This document shows positions 30,488-38,246 of a stretch of DNA of 38,246 bases, piece after piece. A model generated the notes under the pieces. That model worked only from the letters and a program-made list of their open reading frames with translations, made no database searches and was not told where the DNA came from. How positions within the stretch are numbered: the first letter of the stretch is position 1; each line of letters opens with the position of its first letter. Position numbers and translations under genes: made by a program. The DNA is taken from the NCBI GenBank assembly GCA_007693385.1, contig REDR01000031.1, positions 1-38,246 of the forward strand, given 5' to 3'. This DNA is from Anaerolineaceae bacterium (GTDB lineage: Bacteria > Chloroflexota > Anaerolineae > Aggregatilineales > Phototrophicaceae).

Positions 30488-31536
30488 AGATTTTCGTGTG
30501 TCGTGTGCCCGCGATGGATCGCCAGCAGATCAGCCAGCAGGCCGTAGCCGGTTTCCACGCGCCCGGCACCCGCGCCGATCAGCGTCACATCACCCAGCAG
30601 ATCAGTCGTGTAGGTGATCGCGTTGGTTGCCCCGCCGACGCTCGCAAGTGGATGCGCGAGCGGTAAGCGCACCGGCTGAACCGACGCGGTGAAGTCGTCG
30701 TCGCGCTTTTCCACCAGCCCGATCAACTTCCAGCGCTCACCCGCCGCTTTCGCGCTCTCGATGTCGTGCTGTGTGATGTGGCTGATGCCCTTGCACCGGA
30801 CATCGGCCAATGTCAGCGGCAAATCAAGAAGCAGATTAGCGATGATGACCACTTTGGCCGCCGCGTCGTGCCCGTCCACATCACCGGAGGGGTCGGCTTC
30901 GGCGTAACCGTTGGCCTGTGCTTGCGCCAGCGCATCGGCGTATGTCGCGCCGTTTTCCATCTGCGTCAAGATGTAGTTCGTCGTGCCGTTGAGGATGCCC
31001 TGCACCCGCGTAATTCCGGCGGAGGCCAGCGCCGACAATCCCAGATGCAGGGCGGGCGTGCCACTCAATACCGTGCCTTCCACGCCGATAGAGACGCGGT
31101 TTTCGCGGGCGAGACGGCGCAATTCGGGATAGTGCAGGGCGGTTGGTCCTTTGTTGGCGGTGACGACATGCTTTCCGGCGGTGAGTGCCTGCCGGATGTA
31201 GTCGAGCGCCGGTTGGCCGGTTTGCAGGTCGGTATAACTGATCTCGACGATGACATCGGCGTTCGATTCGCGGATGATGCGCGGCGCGTCCCAGCCGGAA
31301 TGCGGCGCGTCGAGCGTCTCGAAGCGATCACCGGCACGGGCGGATTTCAGCAATTGCGCGGCGTCCAGTCCGTCAGGGTTGTAGATGCTCCCGCGACTGT
31401 GCGTGCAGACGGCCACGATCTGAAAGGCGACGCCGGATTGCGCGGCCAGTTCTGCGGCGCGGCGGCTGAGTATCTCCGCCAGACCTTGCCCGACGTTGCC
31501 GAATCCGATCATGGCTAAACGATAGGTCGTTGTCAT
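30484..31536 (-). CDS. hom: Homoserine dehydrogenase
   Basis: This 350-residue cytoplasmic enzyme reduces aspartate semialdehyde to homoserine on the path to threonine and methionine. It shows the Rossmann loop GFGNVGQG (11-18), the GKHVVTANKGPTAL segment with the conserved Lys, the signature GILNGTTNYILTQM, and the catalytic acidic/basic region AEADPSGDVDGHDAAAK. It ends near residue 350 with no ACT domain, so the feedback-regulatory domain of longer homologues is missing. ATG 31536 is preceded by GGAG at about 10 bases. The gene lies upstream of icd on the same strand, 163 bases apart, and palindromic repeats flank it on both sides. Confidence 0.94.
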   Translation of the reverse strand: MTTTYRLAMIGFGNVGQGLAEILSRRAAELAAQSGVAFQIVAVCTHSRGSIYNPDGLDAAQLLKSARAGDRFETLDAPHSGWDAPRIIRESNADVIVEISYTDLQTGQPALDYIRQALTAGKHVVTANKGPTALHYPELRRLARENRVSIGVEGTVLSGTPALHLGLSALASAGITRVQGILNGTTNYILTQMENGATYADALAQAQANGYAEADPSGDVDGHDAAAKVVIIANLLLDLPLTLADVRCKGISHITQHDIESAKAAGERWKLIGLVEKRDDDFTASVQPVRLPLAHPLASVGGATNAITYTTDLLGDVTLIGAGAGRVETGYGLLADLLAIHRGHTTHENL

Positions 31537-31553
31537 GTGTTATTTTCTCCGGC

Positions 31554-31577
31554 GGGCGCAATGCGTTGCACCCCTAC
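31554..31577 (+). repeat. GC-rich palindromic repeat, copy E
   Basis: GGGCGCAATG (31554-31563) and CGTTGCACCC (31564-31573) pair at eight of ten positions, followed by CTAC. It lies 17 bases upstream of the hom start codon and has the same orientation as copy D at the other end of hom. Confidence 0.7.
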
Positions 31578-31679
31578 AAATGCGAAAATAGGCGATAGGT
31601 GCGCGGGCGTAGCCGCCACAAATTTTTACGTGCGGTATGAATCCGGTATTTTGCCATAGCGCGATGCGGAAATACATGC

Positions 31680-31707
31680 TTGACTCTGTGCCACGATAAG
31701 CCACAAT
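31680..31707 (+). promoter_or_regulatory. Candidate promoter of the YitT-family gene
   Basis: TTGACT (31680-31685, five of six) and CACAAT (31702-31707, four of six) are separated by 16 bases. Transcription would begin near 31714, shortly before the ATG at 31733. Moderate to weak. Confidence 0.35.
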
Positions 31708-31732
31708 GCGGGGAATATGCGAAAGGATCAGC

Positions 31733-32680
31733 ATGTCATACAAATTGCCGCCCGTGTCGGGCTTACAGGAATTCGCGGTACGCTTCATCATGATTACGCT
31801 AGGCACATTGATCGGGGCGATCAGTGTGGTGGTCTTCTTCGTACCGGCGCAGATCGCACCGGCGGGCATCACCGGCCTCAGCGTCATCACCAACTACATG
31901 ATCGGCACGCCCATCGGTTTGATGACGCTGATCTTCAATCTGCCGATCTTGTATCTGGCTTACCGGATGCTGGGCGGTTGGTCGATGCTACTATGGACGA
32001 TTTACGTCGTGGTGGCTTACTCGTTCATGATTGATCTGGTCGCGCCGCTATTGCCGACGGACGGCGTGAGCGAGAATAACCTGCTGAATGCGATCTTCGC
32101 CGGTGTGGTCGGCGGACTCGGCGGCGGCATCGTGTTTCGCTGGGGCGGCACGTTCGGCGGCACGGCGACGCTAGGGCGCATCATCCAGATGAAATTGGGC
32201 ACGCCGTTGAGCAGTACCTATTTATACGTCAATCTGGTGATCGTCCTGCTGGTCGGCGTGTTTCTAGGCTGGGAGAGCGCGTTGTTCTCGTTGGTGGCGC
32301 TGGTGATGGATGGCATGGTGGCCGACTATGTGCTGGAAGGCCCCAGCGTGATCCGCACGGTGTTCATCATCACCAACAAGCCGCGTGAAGTCTCGGACGC
32401 GATTCTGGTGCAACTAGAGCGCGGCGTCACCGGCTGGGACGTGACCGGCATGTACACCGGCGAGTCGCGCCACATGCTATATATTGTGGTCAACCGGCCA
32501 CAGGTGAATTCATTGCGGCAGGTGGTATCCGATGTCGATGAAAACGCGCTGATCGTGGTCGGTCAGGGGCATGTGGCGTATGGCGTCGGCTTCCGCCAGA
32601 GGAAAAGGAAGCCGAAAAAGCCGGAGCAGATCGCGGAAGTCAGCACGCCGCCGGACGCTCAAACCGCGTCCGAAGGTTAA
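31733..32680 (+). CDS. YitT-family membrane protein
   Basis: This 315-residue inner-membrane protein matches the YitT (DUF161 plus DUF2179) family. Residues about 20-225 hold five or six helices (FIMITLGTLIGAISVVVFFV, GLSVITNYMIGTPIGLMTLI, GVVGGLGGGIVFRWGGTFGG), and residues about 235-300 form the cytoplasmic DUF2179 domain (VFIITNKPREVSDAILVQLE, GVTGWDVTGMYTGESRHML). A Lys/Arg-rich tail closes it. The DUF2179 fold resembles small ligand-binding domains, but the transported or sensed compound is unknown. ATG 31733 is preferred over an upstream in-frame ATG at 31706 because AAAGGAT lies about 5 bases before it. It is followed by a promoter for the ABC operon. Confidence 0.88.
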   Translation: MSYKLPPVSGLQEFAVRFIMITLGTLIGAISVVVFFVPAQIAPAGITGLSVITNYMIGTPIGLMTLIFNLPILYLAYRMLGGWSMLLWTIYVVVAYSFMIDLVAPLLPTDGVSENNLLNAIFAGVVGGLGGGIVFRWGGTFGGTATLGRIIQMKLGTPLSSTYLYVNLVIVLLVGVFLGWESALFSLVALVMDGMVADYVLEGPSVIRTVFIITNKPREVSDAILVQLERGVTGWDVTGMYTGESRHMLYIVVNRPQVNSLRQVVSDVDENALIVVGQGHVAYGVGFRQRKRKPKKPEQIAEVSTPPDAQTASEG

Positions 32681-32687
32681 TTCCACT

Positions 32688-32715
32688 TTAACAAACGGAC
32701 AGGCGGCGCTATACT
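32688..32715 (+). promoter_or_regulatory. Promoter of the ABC importer operon
   Basis: TTAACA (32688-32693, five of six matches) and TATACT (32710-32715, five of six) are separated by 16 bases. The start would be near 32722, giving a leader of about 90 bases before the ATG at 32813. Confidence 0.5.
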
Positions 32716-32812
32716 CAACGGGCTAGGATTTGCGCGGTTCATAAGCTCAACCGCGTAACTTCTACGGGCATTAACTGGCGTGTGAGATCAACATAGGGAT
32801 GATGGGGGTAAT

Positions 32813-34333
32813 ATGAGCGCAACCCCGGTTGTACTTTCGACACAGGGCATCACCAAACGCTTTCCGGGCGTGCTGGCGAATGACCGCATTGATTTAGAGC
32901 TACATCACGGGCAGGTGCTAGGCTTGCTGGGTGAAAACGGCGCGGGCAAGTCCACGCTGATGAACATGATCTACGGCCTGTATAGCCCTGATGAGGGCGA
33001 GATACGGGTGAACGGCGAGATCGTGAACATCAAAGACCCGAACGACGCCATCAAGCTAGGTATCGGCATGGTGCATCAGCATTTCCAGCTAGTGCCGGTG
33101 CTGACCGTCACCGAGAACATCATGCTGGGCACGGAGTCGGTGCGCGGGCCGTTTCTGGATCGGCGCTCGGCGCGTAAGCGCATCGTGCAAATCTCGGAGC
33201 AATACGGGCTGAAAGTGAACCCCGATGCCCGCGTGCAAGATTTGCCGGTGGGCGTGCAACAGCGCGTCGAGATCATCAAGGCGCTGTACCGCGAGGCGAA
33301 AATCCTGATCCTTGATGAGCCGACGGCGGTCTTGACGCCGCAGGAAACCGAAGGGCTGTTCGAGGTGATGGCGTCGTTATTAGAGCGCGGCGTGAGCATC
33401 ATCTTCATCACGCATAAACTGAAAGAAGCGCTCCGCATTTGCGACCATATCGTGGTGTTGCGCGATGGCAAGATCGCGGGGACTGCCGACCCCAAAACGG
33501 CGACTCAGGCGACTCTAGCTTCGATGATGGTCGGGCGTGAGGTATTGCTACAGGTCGAAAAGCCGCCCGCCCAGCCGACGGATGCGGTGTTAGCGGTGCG
33601 CGACTTGACCGTGCATGATGACCGCGACTTGCCCGCCTTGAAGGATGTCTCATTCGATGTATTCGGCGGCGAAATTCTGGGCGTGGCCGGTGTGCAGGGC
33701 AACGGGCAGACCGAACTGGTGGAGGCCATCGCCGGACTGCGCGAGGTCGTCGGCGGGCAGATCGTCATGGATGGCACGGACATCACCAGCTATACGCCGC
33801 GACAGGTCACCGAAACCGGCGTGTCGCATGTGCCGGAGAACCGGCAGAAGAACGGCATGGTCGCCAATTTCTCGATTGTGGACAACATGCGCCTACAGAG
33901 CTATTACAAGCGTCCGTTTGCGCGGGGCATCGTGGCCGATGAGCAAGCGGTCAACCGCCACGCGCAGGAGTTAGTCGAGGCGTATGACGTGCGGACGCCG
34001 GGCATCTTCGTCAGTATGCAGGCGCTCTCCGGCGGCAATCAGCAGAAAGCGGTGGTCGCCCGCGAATTCTCGCGCCCTAGCCGCCTGCTGATCGTCGCAC
34101 AGCCGACTCGCGGCGTCGATGTCGGCTCTATTGAATTCATCCATAAGCAGATCGTCAAGATGCGCGACGCGGGCACGGCGGTTCTGCTGGTCAGCACGGA
34201 GTTAGACGAGATTTTATCGTTAGCGGATCGCGTCGCGGTGATGTACGCGGGCGAGATCATCGACATTTTGACGGCAGAACAGGCCAACCGTGAGCGCATC
34301 GGCCTGTTGATGGCAGGCGTGAGGGATTCTTGA
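32813..34333 (+). CDS. ABC importer ATP-binding protein, two NBDs (BMP/nucleoside type)
   Basis: This 506-residue cytoplasmic ATPase has two fused nucleotide-binding domains, as in YufO/NupO and RbsA-type proteins. NBD1 has Walker A GENGAGKST (40-48), the signature LPVGVQQR near residue 144 and Walker B LILDEPTAVL near 164-173. NBD2 has a degenerate Walker A (GVQGNGQTEL, Gln in place of Lys) and an intact LSGGNQQK signature near 405, followed by RLLIVAQPTRGVD. This asymmetry is normal for the family, where one site hydrolyses ATP. The substrate of relatives is purine nucleosides or related compounds. GGGGG lies 5 bases before the ATG. It is coupled to the permease that follows: ATG 34333 shares a base with its stop. 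Confidence 0.94.
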   Translation: MSATPVVLSTQGITKRFPGVLANDRIDLELHHGQVLGLLGENGAGKSTLMNMIYGLYSPDEGEIRVNGEIVNIKDPNDAIKLGIGMVHQHFQLVPVLTVTENIMLGTESVRGPFLDRRSARKRIVQISEQYGLKVNPDARVQDLPVGVQQRVEIIKALYREAKILILDEPTAVLTPQETEGLFEVMASLLERGVSIIFITHKLKEALRICDHIVVLRDGKIAGTADPKTATQATLASMMVGREVLLQVEKPPAQPTDAVLAVRDLTVHDDRDLPALKDVSFDVFGGEILGVAGVQGNGQTELVEAIAGLREVVGGQIVMDGTDITSYTPRQVTETGVSHVPENRQKNGMVANFSIVDNMRLQSYYKRPFARGIVADEQAVNRHAQELVEAYDVRTPGIFVSMQALSGGNQQKAVVAREFSRPSRLLIVAQPTRGVDVGSIEFIHKQIVKMRDAGTAVLLVSTELDEILSLADRVAVMYAGEIIDILTAEQANRERIGLLMAGVRDS

Positions 34334-36942
34334 TGACCGACACACAAACCACGCAGGACGCAGTACCGCCCCGCCGCTCGTTTTTCGCGCCGATTGGCCG
34401 CGCATGGGCGCGTGTTTCGCCGTCGCTGGTGCCGGTGCTAGCGGTGATGACCGCTTTAATCGCCATCATCCCGTTGATGGTGGTGACGCAGGGGCGCGGC
34501 AACATCGGGCGCGGGCTGGAGGCCACCGGCCAGACATACGCCGGACTGATGGAAGGGGCGATCGGCTTCGCGTTCAATAGCACGGTCAGCGAGAGCGATG
34601 TGGCCTTCGCGCTGGAATTCGTGCAGGCCAGCAACGCGGTCAGCGAAGCGCGACTCAACGCGCAGGGCATGACGGTTCTCGCCCGCCGCGCTGAGGATTT
34701 AGCCCGCGTCGGGCGCGATAATGTGCGCTTTTATGCGGAAGTCATCGAGCGCTATTATCAGACCGACATCCTGCCGGATAACGTCGCGTTCGACCAACTC
34801 GGCAACGCAATCACCGAGATTCAGCGCATCGGCGCGGATCGCCTGCGCGATTACGGCGCGTTGATCGACGGCTGGAACGAACTGGCGACGGTGGATGTGC
34901 GCGACTTCGGCGAGCTATACGGCGATCTGGACGCGCTGGACGAGATCACCCGCGCCCGTCTGGATGCGCTGTTGCCGGAACTCATGCTGACCGACGACCA
35001 GACATTGCTGGGCGCGTTCGCGTTGATGCGCGATTTTCCGTTCGTTCAGCTTGTGGTGCAGACGCGCAACGTCCGCGACGGCGACGTGACCGACTTCGCC
35101 GAGCAGATCGGCGTCGATAATCTGCAAACTTACGGCGACGTGTTTCTGAGCCTTGATGACCTGCGTAGTACCGGCGTGTTGAATGCGTTCGTGGAGCGCT
35201 TCGGCCTGCTGGATGTGATCGACCTTGACGCACGCGAACAGATCGAAGTGCTGGTGCCCGTCGCCGCCGAATACGACGATGATGAGCTATTCGACGCCAT
35301 CCGGCTACTGCGTGAGCGCACGCTGATCCGGCTGACGCGGGCGCTGGTACAGTTGCGCGTGCTGGATCGACTGGACTTGCAGGCGGACGACGACGACGCG
35401 CAAGCCATCGCCGCGATTCACCGCCTGAGTACAGACCGCACCAACCCCAACGGCATCAGCAACGTGCAACGCATCGACGAAGCAGACCGCACCTTCATCG
35501 CGGCGGGCATTGAGGAGAGCGACATCCCGCAATTGGCGGCGGAGTTGCGTCTGGTGGCGAATCTGTATAACGGCGTGCTGACACGGGCGGATGTGGAACG
35601 CGCCCTGAGCGAAGAATTGCCGGTCCGCGCCGAAGAAATCGCCATCATCCGGCGGCCTAATAGTCAGGTGCTGGTCTTGCAAGACCTGAGCGCCTTCGGC
35701 ATGACTCAGCGCGAACGGACGCGGGTTACAACGTCCGGCAGTGGCGAAGGGCACACCACCGTCACCGAGCAAGTGACCGTGCCAGATCGCCTATTCGCCC
35801 GCGTATTCGACCATTACGTGCTGTTCTCCCCCGCCAGTCTAGAGCAAACGCTGACCCGTTCGCTACCGTTCATCATTGCGGGGCTGGCGGTGGCGCTGGG
35901 CTTCAAGGCCGGTCTGTTCAACATCGGCGCGGAGGGGCAGTTATACATGGGGGCGACGCTGGCGGCGTGGTTCGGCTTCAGCCCGCTATTCGGCAGTCTG
36001 CATCCGGTGTTTCATGTGCCATTGGTGCTGATGGGCGGGTTAATCGGCGGGGCATTATGGGGGATGATTCCGGGTATACTGAAAGCGTATACCGGGGCGC
36101 ATGAGGTGATTAACACCATCATGCTGAACTTCATCGCTATCCGGCTGACCGACTGGCTGATTAAATCGACCAACCCGTACATCATCGGCGACCCGAACGC
36201 CAGCGCCCCGCGCACCCCGTTCCTAGACCTGAGCGCCCGCCTGACCAAGTTCGACCAGATCGGCGCGAGCGTGTTCATCATGGCCGGTCTGCTGGTGGCC
36301 GCGTTCTACATCTTCATGCGCTACAACCAGATCAAGGCGAATCCCCGCGCTATCATCCGCCCGATTATCTACGGCGTGATGGTGGCGGTGGGCGGCTTCG
36401 CGTTGCGCTGGCTGACCGTCGGCGGCAATCTGCACATCGGGCTGGTGGTGATGTTGCTGACCGTGATACTGGTCGATTGGTTCCTGGAGCGCACCACCAT
36501 CGGCTTTGAATTGCGGACGGTAGGCGCGAACGCGGACGCGGCGCAATACGCCGGCATGAACGTCAAGCGCAATGTCATCATCGCCATGACGCTAAGCGGG
36601 GCGCTGGCTGGTCTGGCCGGTATCGTGGAAATCGGCGGCGTGCAGTACAGCATGGAACCGGCGTTCTTCTCCGGCTTGGGCTTCGATGCGATTGCGGTGG
36701 CGTTGCTGGCTCGCAATAACCCGCGCTACATGATCCCGGCGGGCATCCTGTGGGGCGCGTTGCTGACCGGTGCGGCGGCGATTCAGGTGTATAACATCCC
36801 GATTGATCTGGTGAACATCATACAGGCGTTGATTATCATGTTCATCGCGGCGGACGCGATCATCCGCGTGGTGTACCGTATTCCAGAAGCGACAGAAGAA
36901 GAGAAATCGAAAATGGTGTTTTCAACCGGCTGGGGGTCTTAA
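34333..36942 (+). CDS. ABC importer permease with large extra domain (NupP/YufP-like)
   Basis: This 869-residue permease is more than twice the family length of about 350. Residues about 32-52 form a first membrane helix (LVPVLAVMTALIAIIPLMVV). The usual short approach to the permease core (QTYAGLMEGAIGFAF) is then interrupted at about residue 84 by roughly 400 soluble, acidic residues (84-490) of helical pattern. The core resumes near 497 with LEQTLTRSLPFIIAGLAVAL and the hallmark FKAGLFNIGAEGQLYMGA, then carries all the remaining BPD_transp_2-type helices (FLERTTIGFELRTVGANADA, the EAA-like loop). The extra domain should lie outside the membrane and may contact the substrate-binding protein or the wall; inference. 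Start ATG 34333 overlaps the upstream TGA by one base. Confidence 0.9.
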   Translation: MTDTQTTQDAVPPRRSFFAPIGRAWARVSPSLVPVLAVMTALIAIIPLMVVTQGRGNIGRGLEATGQTYAGLMEGAIGFAFNSTVSESDVAFALEFVQASNAVSEARLNAQGMTVLARRAEDLARVGRDNVRFYAEVIERYYQTDILPDNVAFDQLGNAITEIQRIGADRLRDYGALIDGWNELATVDVRDFGELYGDLDALDEITRARLDALLPELMLTDDQTLLGAFALMRDFPFVQLVVQTRNVRDGDVTDFAEQIGVDNLQTYGDVFLSLDDLRSTGVLNAFVERFGLLDVIDLDAREQIEVLVPVAAEYDDDELFDAIRLLRERTLIRLTRALVQLRVLDRLDLQADDDDAQAIAAIHRLSTDRTNPNGISNVQRIDEADRTFIAAGIEESDIPQLAAELRLVANLYNGVLTRADVERALSEELPVRAEEIAIIRRPNSQVLVLQDLSAFGMTQRERTRVTTSGSGEGHTTVTEQVTVPDRLFARVFDHYVLFSPASLEQTLTRSLPFIIAGLAVALGFKAGLFNIGAEGQLYMGATLAAWFGFSPLFGSLHPVFHVPLVLMGGLIGGALWGMIPGILKAYTGAHEVINTIMLNFIAIRLTDWLIKSTNPYIIGDPNASAPRTPFLDLSARLTKFDQIGASVFIMAGLLVAAFYIFMRYNQIKANPRAIIRPIIYGVMVAVGGFALRWLTVGGNLHIGLVVMLLTVILVDWFLERTTIGFELRTVGANADAAQYAGMNVKRNVIIAMTLSGALAGLAGIVEIGGVQYSMEPAFFSGLGFDAIAVALLARNNPRYMIPAGILWGALLTGAAAIQVYNIPIDLVNIIQALIIMFIAADAIIRVVYRIPEATEEEKSKMVFSTGWGS

Positions 36943-38246
36943 TGGCAAGCATGGCGATCACTTCATCAAACGACGGACGGGCGTCAAGCTGGCGCGACTG
37001 GTTCGCCATCACACGGATCGGTATTTTCTCGGTGGTGTTCATCGTGGCGGGGCTGGCGATGCTGTTTCACACGCCGTCGGTCATCCCGGGCGATGTGTCC
37101 TCCACATTGCGCTTTCCGCATCGCGGCGGGCTGGGCTTCGATCTGGTCGTGCCGACGGTGCCGTATGCGCTGGTCGTCGGGTTGTCCTATCTGCTGGGCG
37201 GGCTGTTCGGCTTGTTCGCGCCGTCGCGTTATGAGCGCGTCAAGACAATCTGGCTGATCGTCAACGGCGTGTTGATTATCCCGACGGTGATGGTACTGGC
37301 GGCGGCGGGCAAAGCGACCAATATGGTGTCGATGCTGGCGGCCAGTTTCCGGCTGGCGACGCCGATCATCATCGGCGCGATGGCCGGAATCTGGTGCGAA
37401 CGTTCCGGCGTCATCAACATCGCCATTGAGGGCATGATGCTGACGGCGGCCTGCTTCGGTCTGGTGGCGTATACGTACATCGCGCTGATGTATCCGGGCG
37501 AAGTCGGCCAGTGGATGGGAATCGGCGTGGCGGTACTATCCGGCGGGCTGATGGCGCTGTTGCACGCATGGCTTTCGGTCACGTTCAAGACCGATCAGAT
37601 CATTAGCGGCACGGTCATCAACATCTTCGCGCTGGGGATCACCGCGTTCGCCCGCACCGAACTACTGATTAACGCCGATGCGTCGGTGCAGACCTTGCGC
37701 GAAATTCGCATCCCGTTATTGTCGGAATTGCCGGTGCTGGGTGAAGTCTTGTTTAGCGGCAAGCCGATTTTCTTCTCGATGTTCATCGTGGTCATCCTGA
37801 CGCATGTGATGTTGTATTACACGCGCTGGGGTTTGCGGACTCGCGCTGTTGGCGAGAACCCGCACGCGGCGGACACGCTGGGAATCAACGTGCCGCGCAA
37901 TCGGTATATCAATGTGATTATCGGCGGGATGATCGCGGGGTTGGCGGGCGCGTGGTTCACCATCGAGACGGCGGGCACATTCCGCGAAGCGATCACGTCG
38001 GGCACGGGGTTCATCGCGCTGGCGGCGATGATCTTCGGCAAGTGGACGCCAGCCGGTGCGATGGCGGGCGGGTTGCTGTTCGGCTTCTCGCAGGCGCTCG
38101 ATACGCGCTTTCAGTTCCTTGAGGTTGGCGTGCCGGTGCAATTCATCCAGATGACGCCGTATATCGTGACGATGGTGGTGCTGGCCGGTCTGGTCGGGCG
38201 GGCGATCCCGCCGAAGGCCATCGGCAAGCCATACAGCAAAGAGTGA
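36942..38246 (+). CDS. ABC importer second permease (NupQ/YufQ-like)
   Basis: This 434-residue permease has about nine or ten helices and the family landmarks LATPIIIGAMAGIWCERSGV then INIAIEGMMLTAACFG, the equivalent of the NIGxEG hallmark, a loop with TRWGLRTRAVGENPHAAD then TLGINVPRNRY (the coupling-helix region), and ITSGTGFIALAAMIFGKWTP near the end. It pairs with the permease before it to form the heterodimeric channel. Its ATG (36942) overlaps the upstream TAA by one base, so all three ABC genes are tightly coupled. The stop codon ends at the last base of the window, so it is complete. The N-terminal 60 residues hold one or two extra helices. No substrate-binding protein gene lies in the window. 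Confidence 0.93.
   Translation: MASMAITSSNDGRASSWRDWFAITRIGIFSVVFIVAGLAMLFHTPSVIPGDVSSTLRFPHRGGLGFDLVVPTVPYALVVGLSYLLGGLFGLFAPSRYERVKTIWLIVNGVLIIPTVMVLAAAGKATNMVSMLAASFRLATPIIIGAMAGIWCERSGVINIAIEGMMLTAACFGLVAYTYIALMYPGEVGQWMGIGVAVLSGGLMALLHAWLSVTFKTDQIISGTVINIFALGITAFARTELLINADASVQTLREIRIPLLSELPVLGEVLFSGKPIFFSMFIVVILTHVMLYYTRWGLRTRAVGENPHAADTLGINVPRNRYINVIIGGMIAGLAGAWFTIETAGTFREAITSGTGFIALAAMIFGKWTPAGAMAGGLLFGFSQALDTRFQFLEVGVPVQFIQMTPYIVTMVVLAGLVGRAIPPKAIGKPYSKE

Noticed and set aside
30766-31518. A 250-residue plus-strand frame opposite hom.
   Set aside because: It is antisense to a clear homoserine dehydrogenase and has no domain pattern of its own.

Overview
The window is a GC-rich, densely packed bacterial chromosome segment with 33 protein-coding genes that I can support, no RNA gene, and no complete insertion sequence, prophage or CRISPR array. 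Gene content and style point to the phylum Chloroflexota, probably class Anaerolineae or a close relative. The signs are Thr/Pro-rich linkers in exported proteins, a large NBD-TPR-free set of secreted LysM/SH3/M23 proteins, a DUF6391 protein, GT-C membrane glycosyltransferases with a beta-rich tail, and a Thermus/Rickettsia-type long isocitrate dehydrogenase. The phylum assignment is inference from style; no marker gene such as 16S rRNA is present. No gap between genes exceeds about 230 bases.

Layout. 1-5.4 kb: a small alpha-beta-barrel protein read leftward, then a membrane-anchored TPR/SH3 protein, a GNAT acetyltransferase and a GT-C-type membrane glycosyltransferase. 5.4-7.8 kb: a well-formed promoter and two translationally coupled cell-surface proteins (LysM plus SdrD-like domain). 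7.8-12.3 kb: a DUF6285 protein divergent from a cytochrome P450, then a two-domain GNAT, a methyltransferase and a polytopic membrane protein. 12.2-14.2 kb (leftward): a lipoprotein esterase and a TrpC-like protein that has lost the known catalytic residues. 14.3-18.9 kb: a Fur-family regulator overlapping a USP-DUF389 fusion, a DUF6391 protein and several small membrane proteins. 18.9-21.1 kb: xpt-guaA, which together convert xanthine to GMP. 21.1-23.5 kb: an AEC transporter, an orphan response-regulator receiver and an SDR oxidoreductase. 23.6-28.8 kb: a NAL1-like serine protease followed by a free-standing copy of its own N-terminal domain, a DUF2723/GT117-type glycosyltransferase, a secreted protein and an M23 peptidase. 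28.8-31.5 kb (leftward): icd and hom. 31.7-38.2 kb: a YitT-family membrane protein and a three-gene BMP/nucleoside-type ABC importer (ATPase, permease, permease) that runs to the last base.

How the genes work together. Much of the window serves the cell surface: anchored sensors or scaffolds, glycosyltransferases, a peptidoglycan hydrolase, an esterase and a protease. The clearest metabolic unit is xpt-guaA, and the ABC importer at the end belongs to a family that imports nucleosides, so purine salvage may be a shared theme. icd and hom are housekeeping genes.

The most unusual items are the TrpC-like pseudoenzyme, the protease with its duplicated stand-alone N-domain, an ABC permease with about 400 extra residues inserted after its first membrane helix, a near-identical leader element placed in the same orientation before two exported-protein genes, and a family of at least five short GC-rich palindromes between genes. 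No complete novel multi-gene system could be demonstrated from sequence alone; the protease/N-domain pair is the best candidate for one.
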